A program made the position numbers and the translations under genes. Positions 1 to 8,978 of a stretch of 64,000 nt of DNA are shown here, one piece after another. Source of the stretch: Methanospirillum purgamenti (GTDB taxonomy: Archaea; Halobacteriota; Methanomicrobia; Methanomicrobiales; Methanospirillaceae); NCBI RefSeq assembly GCF_018502485.1, contig NZ_CP075546.1; one strand, written 5' to 3'. The notes beneath the pieces were generated by a model that was not told the DNA's origin, ran no database searches, and saw nothing but the letters and a program-made list of their open reading frames with translations. Numbering within the stretch: position 1 is the first letter of the stretch; each line of letters begins with the position of its first letter.

Positions 1-1
1 T

Positions 2-1246
2 GCAGTTGCATATGGGCAGCTGAATACACTTGTTCCGGATAATACTGATAATTTATATATTCAGGCAGATCTTCTTGAAAAAACCGGGAAATTTAAAGAA
101 TCAAAAGAAATCTATGCTCAACTGGTGAAAAACGATCCAAAAAACGTTGATCTTCTGATTGCTCTTGCACGAGTCCAGAATGTTCTTGGAGAATTTGAAG
201 AATCGGCCGCAATATCCCGAAGTGCATTGATGAGAAACCAGAGCAATCCAGATGTCTGGGCAAACCTTGGATTTTCATATGCGAATCTGAAGAAGTTAGA
301 GGCATCTTTTGATGCTTTTAATCAATCGCTGAAGATTGATCCATTCGATCCAATCACTATCACAAATGTCGGATTTTTGCTTATGCAATCAGGAAGGTAT
401 CAGGATGCTTTGTACCGGTTTGATAATGCATCCCGGATCAATCCGGATGATGCAGCAACCTGGATGCAGAAAGCACGTGCAGAGCTTGCTTTAGGAAAAC
501 GTGATGATGCACAAGCCTCTGCTACCAGAGCAACTAAGTTGTCTCCGTATTCAGTAGATGCATGGTACCTGCTCGGTGATGTTGCCTCAGTCAATAAACA
601 GTATGATGTGGCAAAGGAAGCATTCGAGACTGCTTTACAAATAAATCCCCTCTATGAGGATGCATTCAAATATCTGGTAGAAGCAATGCGACAATTAAAC
701 CAGGCGTACGATACTGTCCACTATTATGATCGGGTAATTTCTGATAATCCAAATATTACCATCGCCTGGATGAGGAAGGGGTATGCGGCTGATCTCGCGA
801 AAGAGTATGGAATATCAGAAGATGCGTACCGGGAGGTGGTACGGATTGAACCAGGTAATACTGAGGGATGGACAAACCTTGGATTTGCCCGGTTCCAGCA
901 GGGGAATTACTATGGTGCTATTGATGCATTCAACGAAACACTAAAGATAAATCCCAATCAGTCAGTCTTCTACGTAAACCGGGGAGCAGCGTATCAGAAG
1001 ATTGACAAACTTGATAAGGCATATGATGACTTCTCCAAAGCACTTGAACTAGATCCTGAAAGCCGTGATGCTCAGTATGGCATGGGAAAGACACTGTACA
1101 AAATGGGAAAAGTGAATGAATCATTCCCGTACTTTAAAAAGATTGGAGAAAATCTCTATATTGCCCGGGTTTATGACTCTTTGTATCAGGGAGTGACCTA
1201 CTTTTCCAATAACTGGAACTACTGGCGTTTCTCTTACCAGTGGTGA
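2..1246 (+). CDS. TPR-repeat protein, 5' end outside window
   Basis: The frame is open from base 2, so the true start lies upstream of the window; the GTG at 125 is internal. The visible part (about 414 residues) is a chain of at least ten tetratricopeptide repeats, recognisable by recurrent W-x-x-L/K-G and A-x-x-x-F/Y-x-x-A-L-x-I-x-P patterns such as AFETALQINP and AIDAFNETLKINP. TPR solenoids are protein-interaction scaffolds; no catalytic domain is visible and the partner is unknown. It ends with an aromatic tail (NNWNYWRFSYQW). Its last 13 bases overlap the convergent thiL gene. No signal peptide can be judged because the N terminus is missing. Confidence 0.9.
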   Translation, partial: AVAYGQLNTLVPDNTDNLYIQADLLEKTGKFKESKEIYAQLVKNDPKNVDLLIALARVQNVLGEFEESAAISRSALMRNQSNPDVWANLGFSYANLKKLEASFDAFNQSLKIDPFDPITITNVGFLLMQSGRYQDALYRFDNASRINPDDAATWMQKARAELALGKRDDAQASATRATKLSPYSVDAWYLLGDVASVNKQYDVAKEAFETALQINPLYEDAFKYLVEAMRQLNQAYDTVHYYDRVISDNPNITIAWMRKGYAADLAKEYGISEDAYREVVRIEPGNTEGWTNLGFARFQQGNYYGAIDAFNETLKINPNQSVFYVNRGAAYQKIDKLDKAYDDFSKALELDPESRDAQYGMGKTLYKMGKVNESFPYFKKIGENLYIARVYDSLYQGVTYFSNNWNYWRFSYQW

Positions 1247-2097
1247 AGGTATCCTCTTTTTTGAAGCATTTCTCCATCCATTGTGATATTTGATCCTTCG
1301 GTTACTTTTCCGATGATTGAAAAAGGAATGGATAAGGTGGATGTGGCGTTTTCCGGAATAAAAAAGAGAAGCTCAAAATCCCCTCCTCCAAACAAGGCTG
1401 CTTCTAATGCCTTCTCACGCTCAGCATCAAGAGGCAGAGGAATACGAATTGAGGATATTTCCATTCCAACTCCTGACTCACTGGCTATGTCATAGAGTGA
1501 GATGGCTAGACCATCACTGATATCCATCATAGCGGTCCCACCAGCAGTCCGGACTGCTATTCCCTCATGAACTCTGGGCTGTGGTTCACAGAGATCTTTC
1601 CAGTACCTTTTATCCCCTGAAAGTCCGAGAATTGCCCTGCCCAGGGTTCCGGTTACGCAGATGCAATCCCCCACATGTGCTCCTATTCTTCGTACCGGTG
1701 TTCCATCGGTTATGATCCCAATGCCGGTAGAGACGAGGGTAAGTTCTGTGTGGGCATCCAGATCACCACCAGCATAGGTTGCGCCATACTTTCTGCAGCA
1801 GGCTTGCGCCCCAGAAACAATACCTGAAAGACGCTCTTCGGTGTTCAGACCTATTGCCAGAAGAATCTGAATCGGCTGTGCTCCCATGGCGGCTATATCA
1901 CTGATAGTTACCGCAACAGACATCCATCCTATCTGCCAGTCGGTCATTCCCTGGGGAAAGTCTGAACGTTCATGAAGCATATCGGTTGAAGTCACAAGAG
2001 TCCCACAGGAAAGAGGGAGAATAGCACAGTCATCGCTACAGGTTTCTCTGCCACATACCGGGCGGATTATGTTGAGTAATGCACGGTCATCCATCAC
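1234..2097 (-). CDS. thiL: thiamine-monophosphate kinase
   Basis: ThiL phosphorylates thiamine monophosphate to the cofactor thiamine diphosphate using ATP. The 287-residue protein has the AIR-synthase/PurM fold hallmarks: DDCAILPL near the N terminus, STDMLHERSDFP, a VTISDIAAMGAQP segment (the conserved SDIAAMGA nucleotide and Mg site), YAGGDLDAH, VTGTLG, and MMDISDGLAISL. Length is slightly below the bacterial enzyme (about 320), normal for archaea. Its start overlaps the 3' end of the upstream DUF460 gene by 4 bases (ATGA), implying translational coupling in a rio2-DUF460-thiL operon on the minus strand. Confidence 0.93.
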   Translation of the reverse strand: MMDDRALLNIIRPVCGRETCSDDCAILPLSCGTLVTSTDMLHERSDFPQGMTDWQIGWMSVAVTISDIAAMGAQPIQILLAIGLNTEERLSGIVSGAQACCRKYGATYAGGDLDAHTELTLVSTGIGIITDGTPVRRIGAHVGDCICVTGTLGRAILGLSGDKRYWKDLCEPQPRVHEGIAVRTAGGTAMMDISDGLAISLYDIASESGVGMEISSIRIPLPLDAEREKALEAALFGGGDFELLFFIPENATSTLSIPFSIIGKVTEGSNITMDGEMLQKRGYLHHW

Positions 2098-4034
2098 CGC
2101 ACCTTTCGTTCACGTTCGGCAAGATACTCTTTCATCAGATCTTCAAGCATCTCTTCACTCTTTTCTTTTAGGAATTTTTCATGCTCATCACTCCATCCAT
2201 CAAGAGCATCAGCAAATTTTTCTTCATCACAGGTTCCCAAATCTCCTTTTATCTGAATCTGCAGATCTGTTGACAACAGAAGGGGAAGTGACTCCTGCAG
2301 GAACACATCTCTGAGTTCCCTGCTCAAGGTTTCTGCTGCTTTTTCATTCAGGATGACTGCTTCAATACCGGCTTTGGTGATTTCATGGACTATCCCTTTC
2401 CCCCATTTTGCCAGTGTTCTGATATAGAGGATGTCACCAGGTTGAATGCCGACTCGCTCAGTCAAAATACGCACACTATCGCGGGAGAGATCTGGAAGCA
2501 CTTTTATCACCCGTGTTCCTTCCGGCCTCACCTCATCTGTAGTCTCTTTCATTCGCTTGAGCCGGCGCTGAAGTTTTTTATTGTTACGTTCTTCCTGTCT
2601 GAGCCGGTGTTTGAGATTTGCAATTATCTGTTCCCGTTTGATAACTTCGGGTTCGGCATTCAGATTCTTCTGTCGTTCAGCTTTCATGCCTGTCAGCTGC
2701 CGAGATAATTTCTGGTTCTGCTTTTTCAGATCCATAATCTCCTTCTGGAGATCAGAGACGAGAATTCTGAGGTCTTTTACCTTTCCATCCAGGATTCTGA
2801 CCCGTTCATCGGAGGTGTCAAGAGATATTTCAGGTTTCTTTTCTTCAGGTTTGGCCGGCGGTTCTTTCCTATCTGACAAGATTTTTTCAAGGGATTGCCC
2901 TTTTATAATCCCTGCTTTTACCTCGTCCAGATCGACGCTCTGGGGGACGCGTTTTAATATCCCTGAAAATTTATGTTTCCAGAACCTGAAGGCCTCAAGA
3001 GCAGCAGTTAAGGCATCCCGTTCATGGTCATTGCCATATCCGAATTTTCCGGCGAGTTCATATTTGGTTTCTACCGGAATATCCTGCCGTGGTGTAAATG
3101 GGACTGCCTGAAATGCCCTGCGGATCTTCTCAACGGTAAAAGGCATCGGCACAACATCAGAGGCGACAATGATTGGTTTCCCTAGTGACCAGATAAGCTC
3201 AATGACATCGGCCATGGTCATCTGTCGGGAACTTTGAACCTTAATCAACTCACCGTTGAGATCAATGACTGCAATTCCGATAGTAGTGCCAGGATCAATT
3301 CCGACTATCAGGTACTTGGGACGGGCAGAAACAGGTCTGTACTGGATCCTGTCCAGGCGTTTTCCTGAAAGCCGGATCTGGACATCACCCCCTCTTGAAG
3401 ATGAAACCGGAATCTGGTCGCGTTCTTCCCTGACATGAAATGTAACTCGTGAAACTCCTCCAAATGCCTTATATTCTTTTTTCCAGTACGAGAGACCCCT
3501 ACTTTGAAGTTCGTGCTCAACTTCCCTCGCATACCTGAGAACATTTCCATGAATTTTCCTGGCATACCTGTTCTGACTCCATCCTCCTTTCCCAGGAGAT
3601 CGGTTTCTTGTTATGGTGATTTCAGTTTCTTTCTCAAATGCAACGACCTCAACACCTGCTCCATGGAATGCAACCTGAGCTGCTGCCCTGGCTTCTGCAT
3701 ATGGATCAAACCTGTCAAACGTGATATTATACCGTGCAGCGACCTGAATAAGACCAATCTGTCGATCGCCTCCCGTTACAACAATGAGTCGTGTCTTTGA
3801 TGGAAGAAGTTCCAAAAACCTATAGAGATCCTGGGTATGCGGGGCAATCTCCTGGACCGAGTCTACTGCAAGGATATCTGGCTGATACCGGTGAATAAGT
3901 TGAACCAGCCGGTGAAGGGAGACTGCAAGTTCTTTTACAATCTCTCCTTCGTCATGAATAACCAGGGCATATTTCGGCTGAACTGTCCGGGAACGGACTG
4001 ATCCGGTAATAAGATCTATTCCGAAAATCAGCAC
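2094..4034 (-). CDS. DUF460 archaeal RNase H-fold protein with coiled coil
   Basis: This is a 646-residue archaeal protein of the DUF460 family, of unknown biochemical function. The N-terminal half has two RNase H-like segments: FGIDLITGSVRSRTVQPKYA near the start, and IVGIDPGTTIGIAVIDLNGE at about 245, with the D-P-G-T nucleotide-binding loop seen in RuvC/YqgF-type folds. A coiled coil rich in K, E and Q (about 405-515) follows, then a C-terminal domain. The fold suggests nucleic-acid binding or processing. It sits between rio2 and thiL with 4-7 base overlaps; the rio2 linkage hints at a ribosome or RNA role, which is inference only. Confidence 0.85.
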   Translation of the reverse strand: MLIFGIDLITGSVRSRTVQPKYALVIHDEGEIVKELAVSLHRLVQLIHRYQPDILAVDSVQEIAPHTQDLYRFLELLPSKTRLIVVTGGDRQIGLIQVAARYNITFDRFDPYAEARAAAQVAFHGAGVEVVAFEKETEITITRNRSPGKGGWSQNRYARKIHGNVLRYAREVEHELQSRGLSYWKKEYKAFGGVSRVTFHVREERDQIPVSSSRGGDVQIRLSGKRLDRIQYRPVSARPKYLIVGIDPGTTIGIAVIDLNGELIKVQSSRQMTMADVIELIWSLGKPIIVASDVVPMPFTVEKIRRAFQAVPFTPRQDIPVETKYELAGKFGYGNDHERDALTAALEAFRFWKHKFSGILKRVPQSVDLDEVKAGIIKGQSLEKILSDRKEPPAKPEEKKPEISLDTSDERVRILDGKVKDLRILVSDLQKEIMDLKKQNQKLSRQLTGMKAERQKNLNAEPEVIKREQIIANLKHRLRQEERNNKKLQRRLKRMKETTDEVRPEGTRVIKVLPDLSRDSVRILTERVGIQPGDILYIRTLAKWGKGIVHEITKAGIEAVILNEKAAETLSRELRDVFLQESLPLLLSTDLQIQIKGDLGTCDEEKFADALDGWSDEHEKFLKEKSEEMLEDLMKEYLAERERKVR

Positions 4035-4888
4035 CCGGTCACCAGTTTTTTCACATCTTTCATATCAGAAGAAATCCGGTACCGTCGGGAGAAAAATTTT
4101 GTGATGGTCTCAAGATCATGATCCAGGATTTCCTCTGCATTTTCATGGTCTGGTGAAACCCATTGAGGCCAGTCGATGATCCAGATCTGCTCTCCATCAA
4201 ACATCACATTGTACTCGGAAAGATCACCATGGATAAACCCACGTTTATATGCCGCCTGCAATTGTAGGAAGATCTCTTCAAGGACTTCTTTTGGATTGTC
4301 AAGAGTACACTCAGAAAGTCGGTCACCGGTGATATATGTCATCGCGATTACATTACGGTTCATTATTAACGGCGTCGGTACTCGCACATGGTTCTGTAAT
4401 GTGCATAAGGCCATGTATTCCTGTTCTGCAGAGAAATGCGATGCAATTACCCAGGGGCAGTGCTGTTTTTCAGGAAGATAATTCCTCCCTTTTCGCACCG
4501 TTTGAAATGATCGTTGGCCAATCCTGTGTAATTTAAGGATGACAGGGCCGGTCCCAAGTGCTTCATATACTCTTGATTCTTTTCCTTCCCCGATGCAGGA
4601 TCCAAGGGCACTAATTATTCCCTTTTTGACCAGGTGAGCGATTGCAAGTGTATCATATCCATTAAAAACAAGGCAGTATCCTGGATATGGAACCTGCGAA
4701 AATTTGACCATTCCCTTTTCCATCAGTTTTGAGATTCTGAAATGAACTTCATTTGCAGACAGTCGTGTGTTGCGAACCAGTTCTTCTTCCGGCACCCAGG
4801 AGAATCTGCCCATGAGGAACTCAATGGACTGAAGGATGCGAAGTTCATATTTATGGAGGGATTTTATATGGTCTGCCGAGAGGTGCAT
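4028..4888 (-). CDS. rio2: Rio2 family atypical serine kinase
   Basis: Rio2 is an atypical protein kinase/ATPase needed for late maturation of the small ribosomal subunit. The 286-residue protein carries the family-specific N-terminal winged helix (about 1-85, ELRILQSIEFLMGR and LSANEVHFRISKL), then the RIO kinase core: phosphate loop GEGKESRVYEA (about 100), catalytic lysine in VILKLHRIG, flexible loop SFQTVRKGRNY, catalytic loop FIHGDLSEYNVM, and metal-binding IIDWPQWV in place of DFG. Family-typical length. It is the first gene of a minus-strand operon, facing the divergent gene at 4968 across a 79-bp promoter region. Confidence 0.95.
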   Translation of the reverse strand: MHLSADHIKSLHKYELRILQSIEFLMGRFSWVPEEELVRNTRLSANEVHFRISKLMEKGMVKFSQVPYPGYCLVFNGYDTLAIAHLVKKGIISALGSCIGEGKESRVYEALGTGPVILKLHRIGQRSFQTVRKGRNYLPEKQHCPWVIASHFSAEQEYMALCTLQNHVRVPTPLIMNRNVIAMTYITGDRLSECTLDNPKEVLEEIFLQLQAAYKRGFIHGDLSEYNVMFDGEQIWIIDWPQWVSPDHENAEEILDHDLETITKFFSRRYRISSDMKDVKKLVTGC

Positions 4889-4967
4889 TTGCTTATGGTT
4901 TTATCATGGTATGTTATAGTGCATTGTATCGGTCAGAGGGTACATAAAAAAAGATTCAGTATGCATT

Positions 4968-5693
4968 ATGTACCACATGAACCTCAAGGGCAGGGTGTTG
5001 TCAGAACCATGTAGCAGATGTCGGGAACCATCTGTGTTATTTCAACGGTATTCAGGACGACACTTGTGCGCTACACATCTTGCTGCCGATATTTTAATTC
5101 GAACAAAAAGAACTATCCGGATTCAGGGAGGGCTTGGTAAAAAACCGGTTCTCTCAATAATCTGGGACGGCTCCGCCAGATATCTCCTCCTCTACATTCT
5201 TGGATGTATCGTTGGGAATCGTCCGAATATGGAATTTGTCATTCTTCATATCAACTCCGGATGTAATCACCAGGACTCCCCATCCAATCAGGTACCATTC
5301 CCTTCCGGAATCACCATCAGGGAGGAATATCTGCAATATGAGCATATTACGGAAGTCGTTACCAGTTCTGGTTCAGACAGGATTGTGCAGGCATTAACTC
5401 TTGATGATGAAGCGGAACAGGTCCTATCTTCGTTATTATCCGGAGACTGTTGTTCTCTCATATGTTCTGATCAGACCTTTCCGGTACCCTGTCTTACTCC
5501 TCTGAGGGAAATTCCCTATACAGAACTCATGATGGTGGCTGATTATTGGGGGGTGCCGATTCAAGAAAAGAAAGGAGAAGAGAGTGATATCAGAAAGATT
5601 GTAACAGATCTCACAAATAATCATCCATCTCTTCCCTTTTCGCTCCTGAATTATCGGGATCGACTTTGTGAACTTGGCAAAAACCAGATATGA
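4968..5693 (+). CDS. TtuA/Ncs6-like tRNA thiolase paralogue lacking the PP-loop
   Basis: The 241-residue protein follows the layout of the TtuA/Ncs6 tRNA 2-thiolation family. It has an N-terminal zinc site (CSRCREPSV then RHLCATHL), a basic helix (TKRTIRI), and the C-terminal family motif PLREIPYTELMMVADYWGVP followed by a PFSLLNYRDRL tail. The ATP-binding PP-loop SGGKDS, expected just after VLSIIW, is replaced by WDGSAR, and the cysteines that ligate the catalytic Fe-S cluster or persulfide are not apparent. It is therefore probably catalytically dead or repurposed. An alternative start lies three codons downstream (4977). nadE, a true PP-loop enzyme, follows after 54 bp. The family assignment is from recognised motifs only. 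Confidence 0.6.
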   Translation: MYHMNLKGRVLSEPCSRCREPSVLFQRYSGRHLCATHLAADILIRTKRTIRIQGGLGKKPVLSIIWDGSARYLLLYILGCIVGNRPNMEFVILHINSGCNHQDSPSNQVPFPSGITIREEYLQYEHITEVVTSSGSDRIVQALTLDDEAEQVLSSLLSGDCCSLICSDQTFPVPCLTPLREIPYTELMMVADYWGVPIQEKKGEESDIRKIVTDLTNNHPSLPFSLLNYRDRLCELGKNQI

Positions 5694-5747
5694 TCTTCCC
5701 TATTATGCTTACCCTTTTTTCCTATCTCATAAAAGTAGTAAACAATC

Positions 5748-6494
5748 ATGATCACTGATTCACCAGATCCCGAACAAATACTTGCAGTTCTGAAGGATAC
5801 TATCCAGTCCAGCCAAGCTTCCGGTTTTGTTATTGGATTATCCGGGGGTATTGATTCAAGTGTATCAGCAGCCCTTTGTGTTCAGGCTGTTGGCCCGGAA
5901 TATGTGCAGGGTATCTTTCTGCCTTCAGATGTTACTCCATCCCAGGATGCTGAAGATGTCAGACTGCTCGCGGAATTTCTTGAAATTCCGGTCATGACGA
6001 TCCCAATCGGTTCCATCATTGACCAGTACCGGAGCATGCCTGGATTTATTGACACACCGTACCTTGCTGGGAACCTTATGGCACGAACCAGGATGACAAT
6101 TCTCTACTATTATGCAAACCAGATGAACAGACTGGTGTGCGGAACTTCGAATTACACTGAGTATTTGGTAGGATATTGCACAAAATATGGTGATAATGCT
6201 GCAGATGTGCAACCAATTCTACATCTGCAAAAAACTCAGGTATGGCAGCTTGCCCGAAAGATTGGCATTCCGGAAAGGTTGATTACCAAAACACCATCCG
6301 CAGGACTCTGGCATAATCAGACTGATGAGGATGAACTTGGTATGACATATGAGGTCATAGATACAGCCATAAAAAGCCTTGAGATACAGGAATGGGTACC
6401 AAAAACGCAGGAAGAAAGGATAGTACTGGAAAAGATCCAGCGTGCGGGCCACAAACAGCGCCCGGTTCCTCAGGTAAAAAGGAATAATATCTGA
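5748..6494 (+). CDS. nadE: NAD+ synthetase, ammonia-dependent
   Basis: NadE converts deamido-NAD+ to NAD+ using ATP and ammonia. The 248-residue protein has the PP-loop SGGIDSSVSAALC near residue 32, the VCGTSNYTEYLVGYCTKYGDNAAD segment (deamido-NAD and ATP site), and KTPSAGLWHNQTDEDELGMTYEVID near the C terminus. It has no glutaminase domain, so it uses free ammonia like other short archaeal enzymes. Its 3' end overlaps the convergent glucose-6-phosphate isomerase gene by 25 bases. pncB, which supplies the upstream nicotinate mononucleotide, lies 4.3 kb away. Confidence 0.95.
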   Translation: MITDSPDPEQILAVLKDTIQSSQASGFVIGLSGGIDSSVSAALCVQAVGPEYVQGIFLPSDVTPSQDAEDVRLLAEFLEIPVMTIPIGSIIDQYRSMPGFIDTPYLAGNLMARTRMTILYYYANQMNRLVCGTSNYTEYLVGYCTKYGDNAADVQPILHLQKTQVWQLARKIGIPERLITKTPSAGLWHNQTDEDELGMTYEVIDTAIKSLEIQEWVPKTQEERIVLEKIQRAGHKQRPVPQVKRNNI

Positions 6495-7174
6495 TATTGT
6501 TCAAGATATGATCCAGGTTTATTAAGGAATGCCAGGCTTTGTTCATCACCGACACAGGAATAAAGCGCCTGCTGAGGGAAGGGATGTGGAAGTACTTTCC
6601 CATAACAGGTCACTTCGCGTATGTGTGGAATTGAATCCGGGTACCGTGGATTTCTCTCCTTTTTCCCGTCGGCAAAAATATAATACGCAGCCCCCTGAAA
6701 TGTCTCAAATGGATGGTATTCACTTGTAAATGCGGATGAGACAAGATTTGCCATCAGAAGTGTTTCAGCTAAGGGATTGATAGTCACATGACCATATCCG
6801 GGGGGTATAAGAACCAGATCACCTTTTCGTGCCCTGACCAGGACAATATCTGACAAGTCTTCCTTTTGTAACAGATAGAGCGCCTCCCCATCAAGGACTT
6901 CGTATATCTCAGGATACGCATGACCATCTGGGGCAGGCTGATGATAATGCCCTTTGGTTTTTATCCATTCACCGCAGATTACCTTTCCTGGAATTCTGGT
7001 GACATCATATCTGATCTGATGCCGCTCTAACCATTCTTTATCCTGTTCATTTTTTGACAGGCCACGAAACATCTCGTATGCCATCCCTTCACATCTGCAA
7101 TCCGGGTCTGCCATGACTGAAAGGAGTTCTGCGCAACTTCTTATGTCCGGATTTTCAAGAGGGAGTATTTGCAT
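6470..7174 (-). CDS. pgiA: cupin-type glucose-6-phosphate isomerase
   Basis: This is an archaeal cupin phosphoglucose isomerase interconverting glucose-6-phosphate and fructose-6-phosphate. The 234-residue protein shows the metal-binding cupin motif KGHYHQP (two histidines) with PEIYEVLDGEA (glutamate), and a second half PPGYGHVTINP with the third histidine. It is longer than the roughly 190-residue Pyrococcus enzyme through its C-terminal tail. It is a single gene between the convergent nadE and the NrpR-like gene upstream. Function is assigned by family motifs; the enzyme is unrelated to bacterial and eukaryotic PGI. Confidence 0.85.
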   Translation of the reverse strand: MQILPLENPDIRSCAELLSVMADPDCRCEGMAYEMFRGLSKNEQDKEWLERHQIRYDVTRIPGKVICGEWIKTKGHYHQPAPDGHAYPEIYEVLDGEALYLLQKEDLSDIVLVRARKGDLVLIPPGYGHVTINPLAETLLMANLVSSAFTSEYHPFETFQGAAYYIFADGKKERNPRYPDSIPHIREVTCYGKVLPHPFPQQALYSCVGDEQSLAFLNKPGSYLEQYQILFLFT

Positions 7175-7224
7175 GTCAGTTCATCTCTCCTATTTACACT
7201 AATACTTACCGCATTACCTGTGAT

Positions 7225-7971
7225 CTACAAATCTGATACAAACTGCATTGTCGAAATGTCAGTCAGCCCTTTCATCGCCTGCATGATGACTTTTATCCCT
7301 TCTTCCCGGAGTGCCGCCATCCAGTTCGTTCCCCCAAGAGCCGCAAGCCCCATATACTGGGGGTCAACCGCGACACCAAGGCAAGGAGTATTGGGAAGTC
7401 CGAGATCCAGTATTCCGGTAAAGTATCCATCAGTAAGTTCTTCTAATACTTCCTCCACATCATCTTCTGCTTCCATATGGCACTCACGTATATTACCAAG
7501 CAGACTCCCGTTCCCATTTTTCATGACCTGAAGGACTGATGTTATCTCCTGGGAGACCAGGACCTGTAAGGGATCAATAGTCGTATATTCGTATTTTATC
7601 AGGTGGGTAAACCGCTTGGGAATGTTGTCTGCGACTTCAACAACACCTCCGCCGATTGGATTAAAGGGGATCCCACGCTGGAGTAACAGACCGTCAAGGG
7701 TGGTACTACAAAGGGTCAGAATCCCACACTGATCCGGTGGTATAACAAAGCCATCTATCTCTTCACCGGCGAAAAGGATCCTGATAAGACTGCTTGGTGA
7801 GACCCCGGCTTCACACGTAGCGCGAAACACGGATAATGTATGCTCAAGGTCTGCTGCACGCACCAGAGAGAGGTTATATACCACGGTCCCCGTCCCTTCT
7901 AAAGGGCTAAATGTGACCTGCATGGCAAAATCCTCTATCCGGTGACTGACAAACCTGAGGAAATCACTCAT
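7225..7971 (-). CDS. NrpR-type regulatory domain protein without HTH
   Basis: The protein is 248 residues and is one NrpR (DUF128) domain: GTGTVVYNLSLV near the N terminus, GEEIDGFVIPP, LCSTTLDGLLLQRGIP, PIGGGVVEV and a central DPLQVLVSQEITSV. In methanogens NrpR represses nitrogen-assimilation genes and senses 2-oxoglutarate through these domains. Some species split it into NrpRI (HTH plus one domain) and NrpRII (domain only), which must act together. No helix-turn-helix is visible here, so this resembles NrpRII and would need a DNA-binding partner elsewhere. It is divergent from the gene at 8034 with only 62 bp between. Confidence 0.75.
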   Translation of the reverse strand: MSDFLRFVSHRIEDFAMQVTFSPLEGTGTVVYNLSLVRAADLEHTLSVFRATCEAGVSPSSLIRILFAGEEIDGFVIPPDQCGILTLCSTTLDGLLLQRGIPFNPIGGGVVEVADNIPKRFTHLIKYEYTTIDPLQVLVSQEITSVLQVMKNGNGSLLGNIRECHMEAEDDVEEVLEELTDGYFTGILDLGLPNTPCLGVAVDPQYMGLAALGGTNWMAALREEGIKVIMQAMKGLTDISTMQFVSDL

Positions 7972-8033
7972 GACTCATTGTACGAGCCCGTAGATAGAAA
8001 AATATTCTTTTTTCGGACGGCAAACAGTACGGT

Positions 8034-8978
8034 ATGGAGCAGAGAACCAGGGAAAAAGCATCACGGGCAGTTTCAGATATTCTGAAAGCAGCCGGATTTG
8101 ACGTTCATCATGCAACAGCGCCCCTGGACATGTCTGCAATCAGGAAAAACACATACCTTCTGGTGATGTGTACTGATGATCCGGAAGAGGCATACTCATA
8201 CTCTGATACTGAGTATACCATCCGGGTGGGGCAGGAAGAAAAGGTCTGTGAAAAACTTCTGGTTACATTTAATCCTTCTATTACAGCCGACAATTGTCTC
8301 GTCTGGTACCCGGAAGAGTTTGCTCTGTATGCAGGTGAAGCAGTTCTGGCCCGGGTCCTGAATAAAACACTGGTTCTTCCACTTGATGGGATGGAAGAGA
8401 GTTCTTCATATAAGGCGCGTGGTTCACACGAACCCGACACAAGTGTCCGGATCCCTCACCTTCCGGTCCGTGTTCATCGGGATGAAGCTGAAGAAAAGGC
8501 CGGAATACCTGGAGTCGCAACCCTTCGTTTTCTTCCATACTGGATGTTCCGATATAGTTGCAGGGGCTGTGCAGCGTATAAAGACCAGAATATCAATTTT
8601 GATGGAGATGGTTCGGGAGCTTTAAATGCCATTAATGGCGCGCTTTCAGATATTGATGCAGATACTGTTACCAGGAGAGAAATTCCTGATGGAAGTGAGA
8701 TTGCAAAACCTTCAATAAACCGCGATGATGCTGAAGTAAAAATCACTCGCCATCTCATTAGTTCAATGACAAAACGGGTCAGGATTCGACAGGTAAAAGG
8801 GGATGCAATTTTTTACGAAGAGAAGAATCTCTCCCCTGATCCGGATAATATTTCACTTGATCTTCGGGAGATCTATATCCCGGTTTGGCAGATAAAAGGA
8901 AAGAAGATTGTAGAGATTAATGCGTTTACCGGAAAACGACTTATTGAACCGCTCGATGATGGTGTGGAAGTTTTTTAA
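8034..8978 (+). CDS. conserved hypothetical protein, CxxC-containing
   Basis: I do not recognise this 314-residue protein. The N-terminal 110 residues look like a Rossmann or nuclease-like alpha/beta domain (helix KASRAVSDILKAAGFDVHHA, strand TYLLVMCTD, later KLLVTFNP). A central YSCRGCAAY motif follows an aromatic stretch (FLPYWMFRY), and a C-terminal beta-rich part carries LREIYIPVWQIKGKKIVEINAFTG. There is no signal peptide and no clear membrane helix. The pattern (N-terminal KAAGFDV, late YIPVW plus INAFTG) suggests a protein conserved in Methanomicrobiales. Its stop overlaps the convergent peroxiredoxin gene by 4 bases. Confidence 0.7.
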   Translation: MEQRTREKASRAVSDILKAAGFDVHHATAPLDMSAIRKNTYLLVMCTDDPEEAYSYSDTEYTIRVGQEEKVCEKLLVTFNPSITADNCLVWYPEEFALYAGEAVLARVLNKTLVLPLDGMEESSSYKARGSHEPDTSVRIPHLPVRVHRDEAEEKAGIPGVATLRFLPYWMFRYSCRGCAAYKDQNINFDGDGSGALNAINGALSDIDADTVTRREIPDGSEIAKPSINRDDAEVKITRHLISSMTKRVRIRQVKGDAIFYEEKNLSPDPDNISLDLREIYIPVWQIKGKKIVEINAFTGKRLIEPLDDGVEVF

